Shown here one piece after another: positions 59,090-64,000 of a stretch of 64,000 bases of DNA. Location: positions 77,001 to 141,000 of the forward strand of contig NC_081821.1 of the NCBI RefSeq assembly GCF_030704535.1, given 5' to 3'. The stretch's first letter is position 1. Each line of letters begins with the position of its first letter. The stretch is from Vitis vinifera (taxonomy: Eukaryota; Streptophyta; Magnoliopsida; Vitales; Vitaceae). The notes under the pieces are model-generated. The model was not told the DNA's origin, made no database searches, and worked only from the letters and a program-made list of their open reading frames with translations. Made by a program: the position numbers and the translations under genes.

Positions 59090-59593
59090 TTGTGTGCTTA
59101 TGCTTATTGACTCACCCTTTTCTGCAGCGCATAGCTAAGGACCTTAGGTACGCATCATTGTTCTGATTGTCGATTTCCTATGCATGCTGAATACCAGCTA
59201 AGATTGTATGAGTCTTGTCATCCATGTAGCCTGGGAGAGATTGACTGATCTTTGACCCATATGCTCCGATATACCAAATTCACTAGTAGAACCCGAACCC
59301 CAAGCCTAGAGGGTTGCTACCTCGCATGAGGTACCTTTCTAATAGGTAACCTGATCTCTGTACCCAAAAATTGAGTTTCATGGACCACTTTTTCTTAACT
59401 GGAGTCATTAAGGGGGGTTTTTGTTCTTACTTAATTTTCCCCATTTCAAAAATAAAAATAAAAAGTAAATCGCGACTCCAAACAAAACTATTCCTCATCA
59501 GGGACGGATTTTTCAAAACTCGAAAAATACTTTTTCTCCACATATTTTTTAATCACGAGTCACGCCAGTCGGTGGATCGGGGAAGGGTACACA
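59090..59593. repeat. right end shared with element A
   Basis: Homologous to 44860-45353 in order of blocks (GGTACGCATC, GAGGGTTGCTACC, ATAGGTAACCTGA, GCGACTCCAA) but diverged. Confidence 0.7.
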
Positions 59594-60043
59594 ACTAGTG
59601 TTATTTGTACATGTAGTCCTGGAAATTTGGCTCTACAAAAATCCTCTTGGGTAATAGCAGATCTTGAAACACTGCATAACTTTTGACTATGGTTGTGGCA
59701 TTGTGGGTACCATCTGTGAGATGGTCTGTCACATTCCATATATCTCAAAAAATAAATGCATCTTTTGTGTATGGTAGTATACTTAAAATAAATCTTACAA
59801 CATAAAACATAATTTTATTTATGAGTGATAGATCAAAAAACAAGTGGTTACAAGTAACAACACAATATTGTTAGACTAGTTTCATAAAATAGCTGGGTAG
59901 AACTTGAAAACAAAATGTTTTCATAAGTTTCAGAAAACAAAAGGTGGAAATTTATTTAGTTTGTCTGCACGCCTTGAAATTTCTTTAATATAGGTTTTAT
60001 TGTTTGTTGTTGTTTAGTTATTATTAGTACTTGTTTGGTACAG

Positions 60044-60200
60044 GTGGAGTATGATGTAGAGTCTTGCAGCATCACTAGTGAAATTGAGGACTAGTGCATT
60101 GATGTCAAAAGGACAAATCTGATTATGCCAATTGGTGATCATGTCATTTATGGTGTTTTCCACCAACATTCAGGAGGGATTGGTTCTACGCTTTACAAAG
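60044..60200 (+). pseudogene. SURNod19-type exon 3 (broken)
   Basis: After a CAG acceptor the exon reads VEYDVESCSITSEIED, TAG, CIDVKRTNLIMPIGDHVIYG and VFHQHSGGIGSTLYK up to a GGTGATT donor. It continues the SURNod19 domain from about 14 residues after the break at 54407. The TAG replaces a Gly or Asp-region codon. Confidence 0.8.
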
Positions 60201-60299
60201 GTGATTTTAAACATCTAATTTTGTGTGTAATAGCAAGTAACATGCTTTGCTTTTGGGTGTAACAATTAATTAATATTTACTTTTGGGTGTAAATGGCAT

Positions 60300-60490
60300 C
60301 TAGTTCGCTGCTTAGATGTCAGGTGTCTAGGTTGACGTTCATACGTCAGGCGTCTAGGTTGACGCTCAGACGTTAGGCGTCTAAGCTGACGCTTCAGACG
60401 TCAGGCGTGTAGGTTGACGCTCAAACATTGGGCGTCTAAGCTGATGCTCAGACCTTAGGCGTCTAGTTCGGCGCTTAGATATCAGGCGTG
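60300..60490. repeat. 27-bp minisatellite
   Basis: About seven units of a 27-28-bp word (GTCTAGGTTGACGCTCAGAC...GTCAGGC) in tandem. It contains several GACGTC and GGCGTC palindromic cores. It lies between SURNod19 exons. Confidence 0.9.
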
Positions 60491-60782
60491 GTTGACCACA
60501 CATGTTAGAAATCCTGAGAACTTAACTGGATGGATTTGCTCATTTGATAAGTCAAGTCAACTCGATCTATCCATTCTGTCTGGCATTGTAGGCCTGTTTG
60601 AAAGGTCAGTCAGCTTGGTCTGTTCATTCCGTATGGCATTGTGGAAGAAGGAAAGCTTCTCACTTCTGGTGCTAAACGAAGCTTTATCTTGATCCAGATG
60701 GAGTGACCCTAGACGGGTTATATGTTTGCCCTGGAAGGCTAAAGGGTCTTGAGTCTGGGAATGGCACATGGAGGGAAGCCCC

Positions 60783-61007
60783 TCACAGTGATGGCTCTAC
60801 AACCAAAATGTAGAAGAGCCTCATAACTCCTGTGTGCTTCTGGGTGCTGCTGTAATTAGATTCCAGAATTAGCGTCTCTTCATTAGATATCTTGATAGAG
60901 CTTGGTTGAGGATAACAGATAGACATTCCTACAATATAACCAACTTCATTTCCTATTTCCATCACTTCTCCATAAATTGGTATTGAAGAGCAAATAACCC
61001 TTCCATC
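60783..61007 (-). pseudogene. SURNod19-type last exon, inverted
   Basis: On the minus strand after a TTCAG acceptor the exon reads DGRVICSSIPIYGEVMEIGN, EVGYIVGMSICYPQP and SSTQKHTGVMRLFYILVVEP, then a stop. It is the natural C-terminal exon of the SURNod19 family and is open throughout. It lies in opposite orientation to the other exons (53596-54410 and 60044-60200). Either a local inversion happened, or this is a remnant of a second, oppositely oriented gene copy. Confidence 0.85.
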
Positions 61008-62094
61008 CTGAACTCACCACAACAATCAGATCATTGAAATATGACAGTAAGATCATCAAACTCCTGACAGTAAATCAGTACAATAAACATTATTGACATT
61101 ATTAAAGTAGTTGTGCAACAGTGAAGAGAACATGAAGATGGACAGTCGAAACAAAGCTTGAGGAAAATGAATTTTGATAGAAAAATAAGGCTTGAACTAG
61201 ATCTTGAAGATCGACAGTGCGCATGAAGCATATACACTAAATGAATGTGGTGGAAAGAGGAAGGAAAGAAGTTGCACTAGTACAAAAATGGTTTATGGTG
61301 TCACTATTTACGGTGTCACTTTTAAAATAATGACACCATAGGATTTATAATTAATAAAGGTGACACATCATATAAAAAATCTTCAATTGAGGTAGTTAGA
61401 TGATATTAATTTTATATTTATAGTGTCATTTTTTGGGAAGTGACATCATATAAAATAATTTTTTTTAAGTATTATAACCCATTTTTAGAATTAATAATGA
61501 TGGATACTATATAAAAATCCCATTGTTTCCATATCTCACCCACAATCCAAAAAATCTCAATATATAAATCCTATATATAAAATCGTGATCTTCTTTAACC
61601 TTTTCTCTCACCCATAGTCAACACGCTCACAACCGACATTCTTCACTTTGTGGACTCCCAGGTAACCCAAAATGTCTTGGATCTATCACTTTTTTTTTCT
61701 TTTATTAATGTCATTCTATTAATTTGTTTCAACATCTTTGTATTATGGTTTTTGTGAATTGTGTTTTCTTGAGTTGTAGGGAAGAAAAATTTAGGTTTAA
61801 TCTTTTAGCATAGAAGAAAAAACTGTAGATTAATTGATTTTTTAATCTAAACCAAACACATGGTCAAGTCCTTAAAAAAAGTGAAAAACAGGAAAAAAAA
61901 ATTAATGATTTTTAATATCTATTTGTGTGAGAATGACATGTACATAATTTTTTTGAGATATACTATCACATATTCTTCATCCTTTCTAAAAAATGAGAGA
62001 GGAAAAAAAAATGATTTTTCTGTTTGTATCTAAGTGGGAATGAGATATAGAATTTCGTTGAGAGTATTCAACCCCAAAAGGACCAATTCGGGAA

Positions 62095-62815
62095 GGCATG
62101 TGTGGTATTGACGGGAGATAATAAGATGGAAATCATAACCATAGCCATGTTCGATCTCTCTATGTCTTTCTATCCTCTTCAATTAATTCATGGGCATAAA
62201 TATTTTATTTAGTTTTTATATTTAGTTTATTTATAGTTTATTTAGTTTCTAAAATCCAATTAGCTAGATATTTTATTTGATTTTATTTTTATATTTAAGT
62301 AGTTGAGTTTTGGAAAGTTTTTATATTTTGTTAATAGAAATAGAAATTTTTATATTTTTTATTATTAGGAATTTCTATTTTGTTAAATTGTAAGTATCTA
62401 TCTCAATAAAAGATTATTAATATTCAAATGAAAGTGATGAAAGAGAGTAAATATTTTAATGCTCAATTATATTTTAATGTTTTTTTTTTTACATAAGGGT
62501 TTATTTATGTTTTCAATTTTGAAGTTCCCTTTCCAAGTCCATCAACAAAAGTAGTGTCCAACCTTAAAATGGGCATGTGTGGTATTGACGGGAGATGATA
62601 AGATGGAAATCATAACCATAGCCATGTTCTCTATGTCTTTCTATCCCCTTCAATTAATTCATGGGCATAGATATTTTATTTAGTTTTTATATTTAGTTTA
62701 TTTATAGTTTATTTAGTTTCTAAAATCCAATTAGCTAAATATTTTATTTGATTTTGTTTTTATATTTAAGTAGTTGAGTTTTGGAAAGTTTTTATATTTT
62801 GTTAATAAAAATAGA
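62095..62815. repeat. direct duplication inside the CACTA element
   Basis: About 245 bp from GTGTGGTATTGACGGGAGAT to TTGGAAAGTTTTTATATTTTG occurs at 62095-62337 and again at 62572-62815, highly similar, with about 235 bp between. Confidence 0.9.
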
Positions 62816-62843
62816 TATAAGGACTTAAAGGGTTTATATTTAG

Positions 62844-63553
62844 GTAGTGCTTGAGCCAAGGAAAATGATAGTCCACTATCTTGACCCTATGCATCACAAA
62901 CCATGTGAGGACTTAAAGGATATCGTAAACATGTAAGTTCTTCCTATTATTTTTCATAGTATTATTTTTAAATAAAAAAAATACATTCACCTCAAACACA
63001 TTTTTTTTTATTATTTATATATATTAAAACATATAACATTTACCTATTTTAAAAATGTACCCATTGAACTTATTTACATAGGACTCTTCCAATATATGCA
63101 AAGAAAACATCTAAGAGGGAGTCATCTTAGCAACTAGTGCAAGTGACATCCAAAAATTTTTCTTTACACATTAGCTTATGCATTTGCACCATTTATATAT
63201 GTGAGTACTAATGTTATTTTATAATTGACCGATTAGTGTCCAAGACAAGAAGGAGGGTTCGAATGTGGCTACTTTGTTATGAGATTCATTAAAGAGATAA
63301 TTTTTTATCCTACAATTATTGTTTTAAAGGTATTACTTATTTAATGAATTGTACATAGTTTTAGGCTTCCAAATGTTATGCATTTTAATGTTATTTTCTT
63401 ATTTGATTTCAGTTTTGTGATAAAAAAAAACATATTCTCAAGTAGAATTATATTTCCATTTATTCATCAGAAGAAGCGCCCTTTGATGAAATCAGAGGAG
63501 AATGGGCTACTTTTGTGCTACAACTAATCATGAATCATGTTAATGCATCATGA
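62844..63553 (+). pseudogene. Ulp1-like (C48) protease, C-terminal exons in the CACTA element
   Basis: Exon-like pieces with plausible borders. 62844-62932 reads VLEPRKMIVHYLDPMHHKPC (strand with the catalytic Asp in YLDP) and ends at a GTAAGT donor. 63237-63300 reads PRQEGGFECGYFVMRFIKEI, with the catalytic Cys codon at 63264-63266. 63446-63553 reads FDEIRGEWATFVLQLI and a stop. A weaker piece lies near 63082-63130 and has a TAG. The His-bearing exon was not found upstream, so the copy may be incomplete. Ulp1-like genes are common passengers of plant CACTA elements. Confidence 0.6.
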
Positions 63554-64000
63554 TCACCATGCATGGTGAGTCCCTTAGCTACTACATGAATTTTTCCATA
63601 GGTATTGTATAGTAATGCTTATTCTTTGAATAATGTTTCTATTTGAAAAAAAAATAGTTCTTAGATTTGTTCATTTATGATAACATCGATCCATGTTTAT
63701 TTTCTTCAATAAAAATCTCTAAAACTCATTAAATTTTGAAATGCAGGTGTACACTCTTGGGATGGTGAAATGGAGAATAAAAAGAAAGAAGAAGGCAACA
63801 AGATTTTGGGTTTTTAAATACAACTCTTATGTTATACGTTGTAGGACATAGACGTTACTTTAATTGCAACTGAGAAATTTAGATTTTAGATGGGACTTTT
63901 ATGTCATTTTATGGTTAGCCGGTTTTATGCTTAGGAAATGGAGGTATACATGAATCTTGGGATCTTTAACATTTCTAAATCATGTTTTGGTATGTATTCA

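Larger units (their letters stand above)
55470..59593. mobile_element. TGTAGACCC element B with an RPL18 fragment
   Basis: The left end is TGTAGACCCTCAATT and the right end GGGAAGGGTACACA. The flanks are GCTAG (55465-55469) and ACTAG (59594-59598), a 5-bp duplication with one mismatch. The last 500 bp match the end of element A. It carries two tandem arrays, a purine-rich leader-like part (56800-57200, donor at CTCAG/GTATGT near 57210), an RPL18 exon and a C/A-rich tract. It sits between SURNod19 exons. No pol genes were found. Other open frames here (for example 58815-59138) are unrecognised. Confidence 0.6.
61274..64000 (+). mobile_element. CACTA (En/Spm-type) transposon, left part
   Basis: The left terminus CACTAGTACAAAAATGG is a classic CACTA end, preceded by TTG as a possible 3-bp target site. 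Subterminal GGTGTCAC / GTGACACC words follow in both orientations (61290-61440). The right end was not found, so it lies beyond the window. The interior holds C-terminal exons of a Ulp1-like protease. The TNP2-type transposase is not visible in this part. Confidence 0.8.

Overview
This window looks like nuclear DNA of a woody eudicot. I judge it to be grapevine (Vitis) or a close relative. The reasons are the intron-rich plant genes, the AT-rich background, and retroelement families that I recognise from memory as grape-like. No chloroplast, mitochondrial or bacterial segment was seen.

Only two host genes look intact, both on the minus strand. One is a five-exon gene for succinate dehydrogenase assembly factor 2 (28962-33184, 187 codons). 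The other is a four-exon gene for an NADPH-type short-chain dehydrogenase/reductase (36381-38131, 313 codons). Four other host genes survive as wreckage: a solanesyl/polyprenyl diphosphate synthase (three exons, 19754-21462), one exon of a PBS1-like receptor-like cytoplasmic kinase (22035-22216), and a SURNod19-type secreted protein in pieces between about 46.1 and 61.0 kb with its last exon inverted. Ribosomal protein fragments (uS4/RPS9 and eL18/RPL18) lie inside mobile elements.

Layout: 1-3680 is the 3' end of an LTR retroelement (accessory ORF, polypurine tract, LTR). 4.0-5.1 kb may be a long-inverted-repeat element. About 6.7-17.2 kb is a Mutator-like segment with two convergent genes: a plus-strand HMG-box-like / plant-mobile-domain / Ulp1 protease gene (broken, catalytic Cys replaced by Tyr) and a minus-strand FAR1-type transposase with its DDE triad kept; CCGGTTGA-rich arrays lie between and beside them. 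18.4-19.0 kb holds nested MITE-like sequence. 22.3-24.8 kb is a minus-strand non-autonomous LTR element. 25.98-27.19 kb is a 187-bp tandem array with a hairpin in every unit.

From 38.8 kb the DNA is mostly nested transposons. An element with TGTAGACCC...GGTCCACA ends (38826-45353, target duplication ATAGT) carries host-gene fragments and is itself interrupted by a solo LTR. A chromodomain Ty3/gypsy element (46350-53094) sits in the 5' region of the SURNod19 gene, and its integrase is interrupted by a second solo LTR with a perfect target duplication. A relative of the first element (55470-59593) carries an RPL18 exon. A CACTA transposon starts at 61274, runs off the window, and contains exons of its own Ulp1-type protease with the catalytic Cys kept.

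The main biological story is transposons of different superfamilies carrying Ulp1-like proteases, one dead and one apparently intact, and a TGTAGACCC family that repeatedly carries ribosomal-protein gene pieces.
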